Notes: generated by a model not told the origin, from the sequence alone. 64,000 nt of DNA from Parasulfitobacter algicola (GCF_013315265.1 NZ_JABUFE010000002.1:124001-188000), one strand, 5' to 3'; shown: positions 26,277 through 36,489, counted from the first letter of the stretch. Numbers and translations are program-made.

Positions 26277-27451
26277 AGACCGGCCTCGGCTGCGATTTCC
26301 TTGCGGGATTTACGGGCGCGTTCCGTGTCTGATTTCAGCTGACCGCATGCTGCCATAATATCTTCGCCACGCGGTTTTCGGATTGGGCTGGCATAACCTG
26401 CATCATGAACAATATCTGCAAACGACTTGATCCGCTTCCAATCTGATCGTTCATAGGGCGCACCGGGCCATTCGTTGAAGGGGATCAGATTGATCTTGGC
26501 AGGTATGCCTTTGATCAGCTTGACCAGACGACGTGCATCATCATCACTGTCATTCACGCCTTTCAGCATCACATATTCAAATGTGATACGTTCGGAATTG
26601 CTGGCCTTGGGATAAGCCCGCAGCGCATCAAGCAAATCAGCGATCGGCCAGCGCTTGTTAATGGGAACCAGCTTATCGCGCACTTCGTCTGTGGTCGCAT
26701 GAAACGATACCGCCAGCAAACACCCAATTTCGGTGGCCGTGCGTGCGATTTCAGGCACCACGCCACTGGTTGACAGCGTAATCCGCCGCCTGGACAGTTG
26801 AATGCCTTCGGGATCCATTGCGATTTTCATCGCATCGCGCACGCCTTCGAAATTATAAAGCGGCTCGCCCATGCCCATTAGCACGATGTTTGACAGCAAC
26901 CTTGGTTTATCCGCAGGGTTTTGACCTGCCTCGGGCCATTCATCCAGATCATCGCGCGCCAGCATCACCTGACCGATAATCTCGCCCGGTGTTAGATTGC
27001 GTACCAGCTTTTGCGTGCCAGTGTGACAAAACGAGCAGGTCAATGTACACCCGACCTGAGACGAAATACACAAAGTTCCCCGGTTTTCTTCAGGGATATA
27101 AACGACCTCAACCTCGTGCCCGCCAGCGATCCGCACCAGATATTTGCGTGTTCCGTCCTCGGATACTTGCTTTGTAACCAGCTCAGGCAGCTCAATCATG
27201 AAATGCTGCGCCAGTTCTGCGCGATAGGGTTTGGACAGGTTTGTCATCGCATCGAATGACCGAACGCCCTTTTGATAAAGCCACTGCCAAATTTGCCCAG
27301 TCCGCATTTTTGACTGCTTCTCGGGCGTACCAGCAGCAATCAATGCCGCACGCAAACTATCGCGCGTCAATCCAATCAGATTGATCGGGCCATCCGGTAA
27401 TTTGCGCGGAATCGTCAAAACATCCTGCGTGATCGGTGCATTGTCCGACAT
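26273..27451 (-). CDS. rlmN: Dual-specificity 23S rRNA/tRNA (adenine-C2) methyltransferase
   Basis: Radical-SAM enzyme of 392 residues that methylates A2503 of 23S rRNA and A37 of some tRNAs. The Fe-S binding motif is CTLTCSFCH (CxxxCxxC, about residue 115-125), the glycine-rich MGMGEPLYN motif follows, and the second catalytic Cys occurs in the C-terminal [12 protein letters not shown] at 27451 is preferred over one eleven codons upstream because TTTGGAG is placed 9 nt before it. It is coupled by a TTGA overlap to the downstream dehydratase gene. Confidence 0.95.
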   Translation of the reverse strand: MSDNAPITQDVLTIPRKLPDGPINLIGLTRDSLRAALIAAGTPEKQSKMRTGQIWQWLYQKGVRSFDAMTNLSKPYRAELAQHFMIELPELVTKQVSEDGTRKYLVRIAGGHEVEVVYIPEENRGTLCISSQVGCTLTCSFCHTGTQKLVRNLTPGEIIGQVMLARDDLDEWPEAGQNPADKPRLLSNIVLMGMGEPLYNFEGVRDAMKIAMDPEGIQLSRRRITLSTSGVVPEIARTATEIGCLLAVSFHATTDEVRDKLVPINKRWPIADLLDALRAYPKASNSERITFEYVMLKGVNDSDDDARRLVKLIKGIPAKINLIPFNEWPGAPYERSDWKRIKSFADIVHDAGYASPIRKPRGEDIMAACGQLKSDTERARKSRKEIAAEAGL

Positions 27452-27555
27452 GCGACTACTCCAAATAAAGACTGGACTGCTCACATATAGGATTTTGGGA
27501 ATATTTCAAATGAAACCAAACATTCGGACTTTAAACGCTTCGTTATACAATAAAT

Positions 27556-27590
27556 AAAAGACGCGGGGAGGTATGGCCACCGCGTCTTTT
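27556..27590. terminator. Rho-independent terminator of the iron-binding protein gene
   Basis: Perfect 11-bp stem AAAAGACGCGG / CCGCGTCTTTT with a 13-nt loop. Read on the - strand it follows the receptor-gene stop by 21 bp and runs into TTTTATTT, a good U-tail; on the + strand no gene uses it. Confidence 0.85.
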
Positions 27591-27610
27591 AACGTCATAG
27601 AGGTGGTGGA

Positions 27611-28639
27611 TTACTCCCAACCGGCCTCATTAAATATCGCTTGGGCTGTGCCGACATTTTTCGCAACTGCTGATAGATCAACATCATCTGGTTTGAAAAA
27701 TCCCAATTGCGCAACGCTTGGCGACAGCGCCACACCCGGAACTGCAGGATATTCATCGTTGCCGGCGGAAAAATATTGCTGCGCCTGATCGCTGGCCAAA
27801 TATTCTAGGAACCTAATTGCATTTTCACGGTTCGGCGCATTTACAGCCACGCCGCCGCCCGACAGGTTCATATGCGCACCATTGCCGCCCTGATCAGGGA
27901 AAACCCAACCGAACATGTCCAGGCTATCAGAAACGCCTTCGACTGATTTGCGAATAGCCCGACCGAAGTAATAGGTATTCGACATCGAAATATCGCATTC
28001 CCCCGATACGATGCCACGCAGTTGATCGGTATCTCCGCCCTGTGGATCACGTGCAAAGTTTGCAACAACACCGGTTGCCCAATCTCGCGCGACCGCTTCG
28101 CCTTCGTGTTCGATAATCGCTGCCAGAATGGTCTGGGAATAGACATTCGTGGATGACCTGCTGCACACTAAACCCTTGTATTTGGGGTCGGCAAGATCAG
28201 CATAAGTTTGCGGGGGATCGGTCACATCGTTTTTGTCGTAAAACAAAATACGCGCGCGCTGTGAAAGACCAAACCATTGGTTGTCAGCGTCCTGCAAATA
28301 CCCCGGCACACGCGCTTCAAGCACATCAGAGTCGATTGATTGCAGCAAACCCATTTCTTTCGCACGCTCAAGCCGCGATGTATCAACCGTCAGCAAAATA
28401 TCAGCCGGACTGTTGGCACCTTCGGCCTGCATACGCGCCAGAAGCTCATCTGCATTGCCCTCAATCCGGCGGACAGTGATACCAGTTTGTTCTTCAAAAT
28501 CAGAATAAAGGCGTTCGTCCGTGTCGTAATGACGAGATGAATACAAATTTAATTCGCCTTCGGCGTAAGCAAATGACGGGGCGGAAATCACCGCTGCAAC
28601 TGATAAAGAAATGACTGAGACAAGTTTTGATCGGGACAT
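27611..28639 (-). CDS. Iron(III) ABC-transporter substrate-binding protein (FbpA/FutA/IdiA family)
   Basis: Periplasmic receptor of 342 residues for ferric iron uptake. A signal peptide ends at about SFAYA (residue 26), the mature chain opens LNLYSSRHYDTDERLY as in FutA/IdiA proteins, and the C-lobe Tyr pair NTYYFGR expected to coordinate Fe(III) is intact. AGGAG lies about 8 nt before the ATG. It is encoded alone: no permease or ATPase gene is adjacent, as it ends in a strong terminator and is preceded by argB in the same direction. The promoter region carries two AT-rich dyads that suggest iron-dependent repression. Confidence 0.92.
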   Translation of the reverse strand: MSRSKLVSVISLSVAAVISAPSFAYAEGELNLYSSRHYDTDERLYSDFEEQTGITVRRIEGNADELLARMQAEGANSPADILLTVDTSRLERAKEMGLLQSIDSDVLEARVPGYLQDADNQWFGLSQRARILFYDKNDVTDPPQTYADLADPKYKGLVCSRSSTNVYSQTILAAIIEHEGEAVARDWATGVVANFARDPQGGDTDQLRGIVSGECDISMSNTYYFGRAIRKSVEGVSDSLDMFGWVFPDQGGNGAHMNLSGGGVAVNAPNRENAIRFLEYLASDQAQQYFSAGNDEYPAVPGVALSPSVAQLGFFKPDDVDLSAVAKNVGTAQAIFNEAGWE

Positions 28640-28661
28640 TTATAGTTCTCCTAACAGAGCC

Positions 28662-28684
28662 GATTATTTCTTACTAAAATAATC
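28662..28684. promoter_or_regulatory. AT-rich dyad 1 upstream of the iron receptor gene
   Basis: GATTATTT and AAATAATC form perfect 8-bp arms with a 7-nt spacer, ending about 22 bp before the start codon, close to where a repressor would block transcription. The regulator is not identified. Confidence 0.4.
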
Positions 28685-28717
28685 AGTTACCAAATTAGTC
28701 AGGATACGCAAGTCCTT

Positions 28718-28738
28718 TTCCGATTATTTTAATCGGAA
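28718..28738. promoter_or_regulatory. AT-rich dyad 2 between argB and the iron receptor gene
   Basis: Perfect 9-bp arms TTCCGATTA / TAATCGGAA around a 3-nt centre. It shares the CGATTATTT core with dyad 1, 35 bp closer to the receptor gene, suggesting paired operator sites. Lying 19 bp after the argB stop, it could instead be an argB terminator, though it has no U-run on that strand. Confidence 0.45.
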
Positions 28739-28756
28739 TTAAATTTTACTATAGAT

Positions 28757-29626
28757 TCACGCTTTTTGTCGAATAATTGACCCCGCCCCGTGGTCTGTAA
28801 ACAACTCAAGCAGACAAGCGTTAGGCGCGCGACCATCAAGAATAACGACGGCACGCACACCATTTTCAATCGCATCAAGTGCCGTCTCAGTTTTTGGGAT
28901 CATACCGCCCTGAATTGTACCATCTGTTATCATGGTGCGAATTTGTTGGGTTGTTAGCTCTGTGACCACATCGCCATCGGCATCCTTGACCCCAGGCACA
29001 TCCGTTAACAAAAGCAACCGATCTGCATTCAAGGCAGCTGCAATCGCACCTGCGGCGGTATCGCCATTCACATTGAACGTCTCGCCATTTCGCCCAGCTC
29101 CAATGGGCGCAATTACAGGGATCGTATCGTCCTTGAATAAGGTTCTCAGAACGCCCGGATCAATATCAGCGGGGGTCCCTACAAAACCAAGATCAGGATG
29201 TGTTTGATCACAGATCATCAAGTTTGCATCTTTGCCGGACAACCCAACCGCTTTGCCACCCTGCCCATTGATGGCCTGAACGATCCGCTTATTCACGCGA
29301 CCTGACAGCACCATTTCCACGACTTCTACAGTGGCGGCGTCTGTCACACGTTTGCCATTCACGAAATCGGATTTGATCTGCAATGTCTCAAGCATTTTAT
29401 TGATCATGGGCCCACCCCCATGCACAACGACCGGATTTACACCCACTTGGCGCATCAAGACGATGTCGCGCGCAAAGCTTTCCATCGCCTCGTCACTGCC
29501 CATGGCATGGCCGCCAAATTTGATGACGACGATTGCGCCATCATATCGCTGCAGATAAGGCAAAGCCTGTGACAAGGTACGGGCTGTTGCGATCCAATCG
29601 GCGTCCATGGCTGTTTGCTTCTTCAT
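28757..29626 (-). CDS. argB: Acetylglutamate kinase
   Basis: Amino-acid kinase of 289 residues phosphorylating N-acetylglutamate, the second step of arginine synthesis. Visible family motifs are [11 protein letters not shown] near residue 35, [13 protein letters not shown] near 70, and [20 protein letters not shown] near 195-215. ATG at 29626 is chosen (AAAGGGA about 8 nt upstream) instead of one 25 codons earlier that would overlap the divergent SDR promoter. In many alphaproteobacteria argB follows engB and yidC; here engB lies on the same strand upstream, but a + strand SDR gene is inserted between them. Confidence 0.95.
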   Translation of the reverse strand: MKKQTAMDADWIATARTLSQALPYLQRYDGAIVVIKFGGHAMGSDEAMESFARDIVLMRQVGVNPVVVHGGGPMINKMLETLQIKSDFVNGKRVTDAATVEVVEMVLSGRVNKRIVQAINGQGGKAVGLSGKDANLMICDQTHPDLGFVGTPADIDPGVLRTLFKDDTIPVIAPIGAGRNGETFNVNGDTAAGAIAAALNADRLLLLTDVPGVKDADGDVVTELTTQQIRTMITDGTIQGGMIPKTETALDAIENGVRAVVILDGRAPNACLLELFTDHGAGSIIRQKA

Positions 29627-29732
29627 TTTATGTCCCTTTGCGCGTCTTTGGTAATCGGTTCCGGTGACCATGCCAAGGGGCGTTGCCATCACCGCAGACA
29701 CTGCTAGGCTATCGTCGGACGGAGATTACAAA

Positions 29733-30473
29733 ATGCAGAAAACTGAACCACAGCGCACAATGGTTTTAACCGGCGCAAGCCGGGGCATCGGCCACGCTAC
29801 GGTGCAACGCTTTAATTCGGCTGGCTGGCGTGTGATCACCTGTTCGCGCCACCCTTTTCCGGATGCGTGCCCTTGGGGGGGCGGTGCAGATAATCACGTC
29901 GAAATTGATCTGGCTGATCCCAATAATACCATCGCCGCGATCGAGGTGATCCGTGAAAAACTGAGGGGTCGTCTGGACGCGCTGGTCAATAACGCAGGCA
30001 TTTCGCCCAAAGGCCCAGACGGTGAACGGCTGAATACATTTGATACCGATTTGCGCACATGGGGGCATGTGTTTCATGTGAACTTCTTTGCGTCTGTCGT
30101 ATTGGCACGCGGTCTAAAAACCGAATTAACCGCGGCCAAAGGGGCGGTTGTGAATGTCACATCGATTGCTGGCAGCCGAGCGCATCCTTTCGCAGGCGCG
30201 GCCTATGCAACGTCCAAAGCAGCCCTTGCCGCGTTGACGCGGGAAATGGCGCATGACTTTGGCCCCTTGGGTGTGCGGGTGAATGCGATAGCACCGGGCG
30301 AAGTCGAAACCTCAATCCTGTCGCCTGGGACTGAAAAAATAGTTGAAAAGCTGCCGTTGCGCAGATTGGGCCAACCTTCTGAAGTGGCTGACGTGATATT
30401 TTTTCTATGCTCGGATCAGTCAAGCTATGTCACAGGGACTGAGATCGAAGTGAACGCAGGCCAGCACGTATAA
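29733..30473 (+). CDS. Short-chain dehydrogenase/reductase
   Basis: Classical SDR of 246 residues. Cofactor motif TGASRGIGHATV is near residues 12-23, NNAGISPKG near 88, the catalytic Ser lies in NVTSIAGSR, and YATSKAAL supplies the Tyr-Lys pair. ATG at 29733 is chosen since GGAG lies 9 nt upstream. It is divergent from argB and convergent with engB, the stops being 4 bp apart. The substrate is unknown; the closing YVTGTEIEVNAG is typical of FabG-like enzymes. Confidence 0.88.
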   Translation: MQKTEPQRTMVLTGASRGIGHATVQRFNSAGWRVITCSRHPFPDACPWGGGADNHVEIDLADPNNTIAAIEVIREKLRGRLDALVNNAGISPKGPDGERLNTFDTDLRTWGHVFHVNFFASVVLARGLKTELTAAKGAVVNVTSIAGSRAHPFAGAAYATSKAALAALTREMAHDFGPLGVRVNAIAPGEVETSILSPGTEKIVEKLPLRRLGQPSEVADVIFFLCSDQSSYVTGTEIEVNAGQHV

Positions 30474-30477
30474 AAGC

Positions 30478-31128
30478 CTATTCAAGCGTTGCGATTATAC
30501 TTCGTAAAGTCGCGATCCCGTCGCCCTTTTCGGATGAGGTCAGCACAATCTCTGGATAAGCGGCGGGATGTTTTGACAGGGCTGTTCGAACTTGATCAAA
30601 AACCTTTTCGCGATCGGCCGCTTTGATCTTGTCCACCTTCGTCAGTACACATTGGAACGTAACAGCGGCGCGATCCAACAGGGTCAGAATATCTTCGTCT
30701 ACCGCCTTGATCCCGTGGCGGGCATCAATCAACACAAAAGCGCGGCGCAAGGTGGCACGACCCGAAAGATAGGACTTTAGCAATCGCTGCCATTTTTCCA
30801 CAACCGGCAATGGCGCATTCGCAAATCCATACCCGGGCAAATCCACTAGGTAATAGTCATCGCCAACTGTGAAAAAGTTGATTTCTTGCGTTCGACCAGG
30901 CGTATTCGACGCACGTGCCAGTCCTTTGCGTCCTGTCAATGCATTGATCAGGCTGGATTTTCCAACATTGGACCGCCCTGCAAAACAAACTTCCAATCGG
31001 TCATCAGGCGGCAGGCCGTTCATGGCCACCACACCTTTTAGAAACTCGGTTTGACCCGCAAAAAGTTTGCGCCCTTGTTCTTTTGTAATGTCATCAGGAT
31101 CAGGCGCATGAACAAAAGGAACTTGCAT
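30478..31128 (-). CDS. engB: Ribosome-biogenesis GTP-binding protein EngB (YihA/YsxC)
   Basis: Small GTPase of 216 residues needed for large ribosomal subunit assembly. G1 GRSNVGKSSL, G3 DLPGYGFA and G4 TKVDK are intact, and the N-terminus carries the extra FLKGVVAMNGLPPDD stretch typical of the group. Its ATG overlaps the MOSC-gene stop as TGATG, and that gene overlaps yidC in turn, so yidC, the MOSC gene and engB form one coupled operon. Confidence 0.95.
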   Translation of the reverse strand: MQVPFVHAPDPDDITKEQGRKLFAGQTEFLKGVVAMNGLPPDDRLEVCFAGRSNVGKSSLINALTGRKGLARASNTPGRTQEINFFTVGDDYYLVDLPGYGFANAPLPVVEKWQRLLKSYLSGRATLRRAFVLIDARHGIKAVDEDILTLLDRAAVTFQCVLTKVDKIKAADREKVFDQVRTALSKHPAAYPEIVLTSSEKGDGIATLRSIIATLE

Positions 31129-31868
31129 CAGATCACCTGTACCGCATCACCGGATTTTATATCACCAGTTTCAATAACTTCGGCGTATATACCAAAATCC
31201 TTATGGTCCCATTTTTTTTCTAACAGGGATGAAACATCTTGGTCACGCGCGCCTGTGTCAGGATTGGCATGGGTCGCCATACATCGGCCAATTCTTTCAA
31301 CAACATTCAAAACCGCACCGCCAACACGCACTTTTTTGCCAATCCAATTAAACTCTTCCCATGCGTCCAGCCCTTTGATCCAGATATTGCCGCGAAAGCG
31401 ACGGGAAGAAAGGGATACACCGGCTTGATTCGACAGACTTCGAAGTGAGTCATGCGATAACAGACTGACTGATTCAAAAGGCGTATCTGTCATTCCGCGA
31501 TCGGCACGCACAATATCTGTTGATCGCGCGCGATCTTTGGGCATCAGTGGCTGTACCCAATCTAGAAATACGGAACTTTCAGTGTCTGGGTTGAACTGAA
31601 TGTCCGGCAGATCAGGATGTGACAGTGTGATTACCCCGGCGTCTTCATCAAAGACTGAATGGATCGCCATAAGCTTTGGCGCTTTGGCCCCGCGCGAAAA
31701 GTTTGCGCATTTCGCCCATTTTGAACCGGTCGATTGCGCAGCTTCGTGCAAAACAGCCCAGGTTCTGTCCCATGGCATTGTTTTACCCGCTTCCAAGGTA
31801 ACACTTTCCAGCTTTTCTACGCCATGTGCCTTAATCGGATAACGCCATATGTCGGACACAACCGCCAT
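31128..31868 (-). CDS. MOSC-domain protein
   Basis: Cytoplasmic protein of 246 residues with an N-terminal MOSC_N-like beta-barrel (ISDIWRYPIKAHGVEKLES) and a MOSC domain in the C-terminal half (FRGNIWIKGLDAWEEFNWIG, then GRCMATHANPDTG). MOSC domains carry sulfur or bind molybdenum cofactor; the conserved Cys expected in the domain is present in RCMATHANP. The ATG overlaps the yidC stop (TAATG). The position between yidC and engB is a common alphaproteobacterial arrangement and does not reveal the substrate. Confidence 0.88.
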   Translation of the reverse strand: MAVVSDIWRYPIKAHGVEKLESVTLEAGKTMPWDRTWAVLHEAAQSTGSKWAKCANFSRGAKAPKLMAIHSVFDEDAGVITLSHPDLPDIQFNPDTESSVFLDWVQPLMPKDRARSTDIVRADRGMTDTPFESVSLLSHDSLRSLSNQAGVSLSSRRFRGNIWIKGLDAWEEFNWIGKKVRVGGAVLNVVERIGRCMATHANPDTGARDQDVSSLLEKKWDHKDFGIYAEVIETGDIKSGDAVQVI

Positions 31869-33676
31869 TACTTTGCGTCTTGCTTAGGCTTTTTGAAGCT
31901 TGATTTTATATTGCCAAAAATATCAGGTTTTATGCCCTGACTGCGCATGATCACGTACTGCTGTGTAAACGTCAGCATGTTGTTTGCAATCCAGTACAAG
32001 ACAAGACCCGATGCGAAACTGCCCAGCATAAACATGAAAATCCACGGCATCCAGGCAAAGACCATCGCTTGTGTGGCGTCCGTTGGTGCAGGGTTCAGTT
32101 TTTGCTGAAGCCACATCGAAACACCAAGTAAAATTGGCAAAACACCAAGTGAAAAGATGAAAAAGAACGATCCTGGGTCCGGCGTATCCCATGGGAACAG
32201 CCCAAAAAAGTTCAGGATTGATGACGGATCTGGCGCAGAAAGATCGCGTATCCATCCAAGCCAAGGGGCGTGACGCAGCTCAATCGTGACAAAAATCACT
32301 TTATAAAGCGAAAAGAATATTGGGATCTGCAGCAAAATCGGCAAGCAACCCGCCGCAGGATTAACCTTGTTCGTCTTATAAAGCTGGATCATGCCTTGTT
32401 GCATTTTCTGCTTGTCGTCTCCAGCCGCCTCTTTCAGCTTTTCCATTTCCGGCTGAAGCTCTTTCATTCTGGCCATGGAAACATAGGATTTATAAGCCAA
32501 AGGCAGCAGCAATGCCTTGATGATGAACGTCAACGCAATGATTGACCAACCCATGTTGCCGATCAAAAGGTTAAGTTCATGCAGCAACCAGAAGATGGGC
32601 TTAGTCAGGAAAAAGAACCAACCCCAATCGATGCTGTCGATAAAACCCTTTATCCCACCTTCATTCTGGTAATCGCGAATGGCTTCCCATTCCTTGGCAC
32701 CCGCAAAAAGCTGGCTGGATGCGCTTGCGGTCGTTCCCGGTTGAACAGTCTGAACACCAAGAACGGCTTCGACCTGATAAATATCCCTGCGTTCATCATA
32801 TTTCGCGACGGATCGAAATGATGTACCGGGTTGCGGGATCAAAGTCGTCATCCAGTTTTTATCGGTAAAGCCAATCCAGCCGTCAGTCTCAACACGAATG
32901 ACATCGGCACGTGCGCCTTCCCGTTCCAAGAATTCGAACTCTGTCATATCGTCATAATCGGTTTCGTCCAGCGTCCCATCAGACATGCGGACAATGCCTT
33001 CGTGCAGGATGAAAAACCCAATGATGTCAGGTTCTCCATGACGCGCGACAATGCCATAAGGGGCCATAGTGACAACTTCGGCAGTATTGTTTTCGATGGA
33101 TTGTTCAATCGAAAACATGAAATCTTTATCAACTGAAATCGTGCGACGATAAGATAAACCGTTTCCGTTATCCCAAAGCAGAACAACCGGTGTATCAACA
33201 GTCAGTTCATCACCCTGTTCAAGCGTCCACAATGTGTTTGGGCCAGGAACGTCTTCAAGTTCAACGCCTGCACCGGGGGCCCAGCCATAAAGCGCGTAAT
33301 AGGCGTCGTTTGCACCAAATGGGGACAACAGTCTGACAATATCACTTTCAGGATCAAGCTCTTCACGATAGCTTTTCAATGCCAAATCGTCGATACGGCC
33401 ACCCAACAACGATATCGACCCACCAAGTTCGGGCGTATTGATTGGTACGCGAGGCGCCTCAGACAATGCAGATTGCAACGTTTCTTGTTCGGTCGCACTG
33501 TTCGACACCGTCTCAACTGGATCTGCAGCGATCGGTGTGCTGACACCTTCGCCAACAGGTTGTTGCGTTTCCGTTGGCAGCGGTGGTTCAGGAGCCGGGA
33601 AAAAGAAAGACCAGCCAATGATGACCAGGAAACTTAGTACACATGCAAGAATTAGGTTCTTGTTTTGATCATTCAT
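31868..33676 (-). CDS. yidC: Membrane protein insertase YidC
   Basis: Inner-membrane insertase of 602 residues. An N-terminal transmembrane helix starts at residue 8 (LILACVLSFLVIIGW), a large periplasmic domain covers about 60-350, and the conserved insertase core follows (NMGWSIIALTFIIKALLLPL, then NPAAGCLPILLQIPIFFSLY and three more helices). The positively charged C-terminal tail (KSSFKKPKQDAK) fits ribosome contact. It is the first gene of the coupled yidC-MOSC-engB unit. The rpmH and rnpA genes often found upstream of yidC are not in the 156 bp before it, where an EAL-domain gene ends instead. Confidence 0.96.
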   Translation of the reverse strand: MNDQNKNLILACVLSFLVIIGWSFFFPAPEPPLPTETQQPVGEGVSTPIAADPVETVSNSATEQETLQSALSEAPRVPINTPELGGSISLLGGRIDDLALKSYREELDPESDIVRLLSPFGANDAYYALYGWAPGAGVELEDVPGPNTLWTLEQGDELTVDTPVVLLWDNGNGLSYRRTISVDKDFMFSIEQSIENNTAEVVTMAPYGIVARHGEPDIIGFFILHEGIVRMSDGTLDETDYDDMTEFEFLEREGARADVIRVETDGWIGFTDKNWMTTLIPQPGTSFRSVAKYDERRDIYQVEAVLGVQTVQPGTTASASSQLFAGAKEWEAIRDYQNEGGIKGFIDSIDWGWFFFLTKPIFWLLHELNLLIGNMGWSIIALTFIIKALLLPLAYKSYVSMARMKELQPEMEKLKEAAGDDKQKMQQGMIQLYKTNKVNPAAGCLPILLQIPIFFSLYKVIFVTIELRHAPWLGWIRDLSAPDPSSILNFFGLFPWDTPDPGSFFFIFSLGVLPILLGVSMWLQQKLNPAPTDATQAMVFAWMPWIFMFMLGSFASGLVLYWIANNMLTFTQQYVIMRSQGIKPDIFGNIKSSFKKPKQDAK

Positions 33677-33832
33677 AAGGCTCTGCCATTGCTTTTTACT
33701 TGGTCAGGAGGGTTCAACAGATTGACCGACCAAAGGTCAAGCTGTTTTCCTGTCCGCGCTCTTTTGGTAATAGCGCTTTTCGGGGCGTCCTTTCCATTTG
33801 TAGGCAAATGGCAGAATTACAATCTTTATTAA

Positions 33833-35386
33833 TCAGATGACATTGCGAAATCTATTTTGAGCCTCAGCAGGCTGAACACGCGCATTGTACTGCCGCATCC
33901 AAAGCGCGGTTTCCTCTATTGGCATCGGCCTTGCAATACCAAAACCTTGTACATGCCCACAGCCCATATCAACCAGCATGGCATGTTCAGTGACCGTTTC
34001 AACGCCTTCTGCCAGGGTGTCCAAACCAAGCCGCTGTGCCATAGTTAAAATTGCAGACACCATACGTTGCTGTTCCTGATCTTCGTCCAGTTTCGTCACG
34101 AAAGACCGATCAATTTTTATGCGCTCGACCGCAAAACGGCGAACATTGGAAATGGAGGCATTGCCGGTGCCAAAATCATCCAGATCAATACCGCAGCCCA
34201 AATCGGACATCGCACTGATATTACGTGTTATTATATCATCATCGCTGCGCGCCATCACCGTCTCCAAAACCTCAACAGAAAGACGGTCAGGCGAAAGTTC
34301 AAAGCGGTCCAGCTGCCATTTAAGCTTGTCGACAAGTTTGGGGTTGCGCAATTCTGCGCTTGAAAAATTAACCCCGACTCGTGGGACTTCAAAACTGGTG
34401 CTATCCCAAGACCGCAGGGCTGCAAGGGAATGATATAATATGACCTCACCCAAACGCTCCATTAGACCGGCCTGTTCAAGTTCTAACAAAAAGTCGCCGG
34501 GCTGAATCAGACCGCGTTCCGGGTGTATCCAGCGCGCCAATGCCTCAAACCCTGAAATTTTACCCGTTGCCGCATTGATCTGCGGCTGAAACCAAGGGAT
34601 AATTTCACCATTTTCAAGCGCAATTGAAATTTCATCAACCAACGCATTGCGCGTTTCCATTCGTCTGCGCATCTCAGGCACGTAAGAACGAATGGCCGAT
34701 GGCTTGTTTTGCTGCGCCTCCATCACAGCACATTCCGCCGCATCCAAAAGCTTTTCACCGGTTGCATCGTCCACGCGGGATGGCATTGCAAAACCAATTG
34801 ATGCTGACGGATGAACAGTGATCACATCCAACGACAATGGTTCTTCTATGGCGGACTGCAACCGTTTTGCAATTTGTATAGCAACCTCAAGATCAAGGTG
34901 GCGCACAGGGGCCATCGCAACGGCAAAACAATTGCCATCAAGTTTCGTTATGACATCTTCATCACGCAATGTGCCCCGCATTCGTTCAGCAATGCGCATA
35001 AGGCATTTGTGCAGCACATTGCGACCAAAGCGTTCAGATAATGTCAGAATATCATCAAGATCAATAACCAGACACAGCGTTTTGCGGCCTGTTTCAGCGC
35101 TGTCTTCAAGAACAGTGTCAAGCATGTCGATCAGATCATCACGGGCACTTAGTCCAATCAGATCTTCGCGTGATGAATTACGCAAAACCACGCCAGGTAC
35201 GATCAAAACAATGATAAAAACCAAAAGTGGTGTTCCAAATAACGCAGCCAGCAATACCATTTCACCGCCAAGATAATAAGCTGTCAAAGCCACCACAGGC
35301 AACAGAACAAGGCTATAGGTTGCGTGCATCACTGCACCCATTCGGTTCCACGATTGACGCAAACGATTTTCCTGAAACCTTGACAT
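33833..35386 (-). CDS. Membrane-anchored c-di-GMP phosphodiesterase with degenerate GGDEF domain
   Basis: Protein of 517 residues. Two hydrophobic helices near residues 20-60 anchor it. The GGDEF domain (about 85-245) has lost its signature: KLDGNCFA stands where (G/S)GDEF should be, so cyclase activity is unlikely. The EAL domain (about 255-510) looks active, with GFEALARW, the metal-binding DLDDFGTGNAS, the IKIDRSFV Lys and TLAEGVET all present. The prediction is c-di-GMP hydrolysis, possibly regulated by the dead GGDEF binding GTP. ATG at 35386 is preferred because AGGGGA lies about 8 nt upstream. It lies between ttcA and yidC, all on the - strand. Confidence 0.9.
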   Translation of the reverse strand: MSRFQENRLRQSWNRMGAVMHATYSLVLLPVVALTAYYLGGEMVLLAALFGTPLLVFIIVLIVPGVVLRNSSREDLIGLSARDDLIDMLDTVLEDSAETGRKTLCLVIDLDDILTLSERFGRNVLHKCLMRIAERMRGTLRDEDVITKLDGNCFAVAMAPVRHLDLEVAIQIAKRLQSAIEEPLSLDVITVHPSASIGFAMPSRVDDATGEKLLDAAECAVMEAQQNKPSAIRSYVPEMRRRMETRNALVDEISIALENGEIIPWFQPQINAATGKISGFEALARWIHPERGLIQPGDFLLELEQAGLMERLGEVILYHSLAALRSWDSTSFEVPRVGVNFSSAELRNPKLVDKLKWQLDRFELSPDRLSVEVLETVMARSDDDIITRNISAMSDLGCGIDLDDFGTGNASISNVRRFAVERIKIDRSFVTKLDEDQEQQRMVSAILTMAQRLGLDTLAEGVETVTEHAMLVDMGCGHVQGFGIARPMPIEETALWMRQYNARVQPAEAQNRFRNVI

Positions 35387-35473
35387 TTTAGTATCCCCTG
35401 CTTCGAACCGCACCCTTGGTTCAGCAAGATTTAATCAGGCAATGTCAGCCGCAGGTTAATTCACCCTGGAAAC

Positions 35474-36325
35474 TTAATTAGGATTTTTCTCAATTTCTTT
35501 GGATTTAAGTTCAAGCTCTTGAAAATCAAAAAGTCTAGGATCCAAAAGATGCGACGGCCGCGCATTCATCAACGATCTGAAAATCACTTGTCGCCGGCCT
35601 GGGCTGCTTGTTTCCCAGTCATCCAGAATGCGTTTGACCTGTTGACGCTGCAATCCATCCTGACTGCCGCAAAGATCACATGGAATGATGGGATACTGCA
35701 TCGCGCGGGCAAATTTTTCACAATCGACTTCCGCGACAAGTGCTAACGGGCGATAAAGAAACAAATCGCCTTCTTCATTCACTAATTTCGGCGGCATCGT
35801 CTCTAAACGACCCCCATGAAAAAGATTCATAAAGAACGTTTCAAGAATATCATCACGATGATGACCCAGCACCACAGCACTGCACCCTTCTTCGCGCGCG
35901 ATCCGGTATAAATGCCCGCGCCGCAATCGCGAACATAACGAACAATATGTGCGCCCTTGCGGTATTTTGTCGACAACAATCGAATAGGTGTCTTGATATT
36001 CTATGCGGTGCGGAACGCCCATCTTTTCCAGAAACTCAGGTAAAATCGTCGCAGGAAAACCTGGTTGCCCCTGATCCAGATTACAGGCCAGCAGATCTAC
36101 CGGCAAAAGACCCCGCCACTTCAGTTCATACAGAACGGCCAGCAAGGTATAGCTGTCTTTGCCGCCGGATAGACAAACTAACCACCGCGCACCCGGCTGG
36201 ATCATGCCGTATTGATCAATGGCTTCAGACACTTGGCGCACGATACGTTTACGCAGCTTTTTAAACTCGGTCGTTGAAGGTGCGCCGTGAAACAACGGAT
36301 GTATGTCATCAAGATCATCAAGCAT
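35474..36325 (-). CDS. ttcA: tRNA 2-thiocytidine biosynthesis protein TtcA
   Basis: ATP-dependent PP-loop enzyme of 283 residues that thiolates C32 of certain tRNAs. The PP-loop [10 protein letters not shown] is near residue 55, and the two CxxC pairs that hold the catalytic Fe-S cluster are seen as [10 protein letters not shown] (about 133) and CDLCGSQ (about 218). [14 protein letters not shown], another family motif, is intact. It is upstream of the EAL-domain gene in the same direction and divergent from the DUF900 hydrolase gene. Confidence 0.94.
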   Translation of the reverse strand: MLDDLDDIHPLFHGAPSTTEFKKLRKRIVRQVSEAIDQYGMIQPGARWLVCLSGGKDSYTLLAVLYELKWRGLLPVDLLACNLDQGQPGFPATILPEFLEKMGVPHRIEYQDTYSIVVDKIPQGRTYCSLCSRLRRGHLYRIAREEGCSAVVLGHHRDDILETFFMNLFHGGRLETMPPKLVNEEGDLFLYRPLALVAEVDCEKFARAMQYPIIPCDLCGSQDGLQRQQVKRILDDWETSSPGRRQVIFRSLMNARPSHLLDPRLFDFQELELKSKEIEKNPN

Positions 36326-36489
36326 CGGTCACCTGCATAAAGTGCTGTAAAACTGCAGTCGTCTTAATCGTATCGACCTTAACTTCAAAGGCAGAAATGA
36401 CACGGGGGTCCGGATAAGCTATCTTTATGACTTGCTGCGAACGCACAGCTTGGTTTCACTGTCGATGTGACCCCGGGAGGTAAGTTAGA

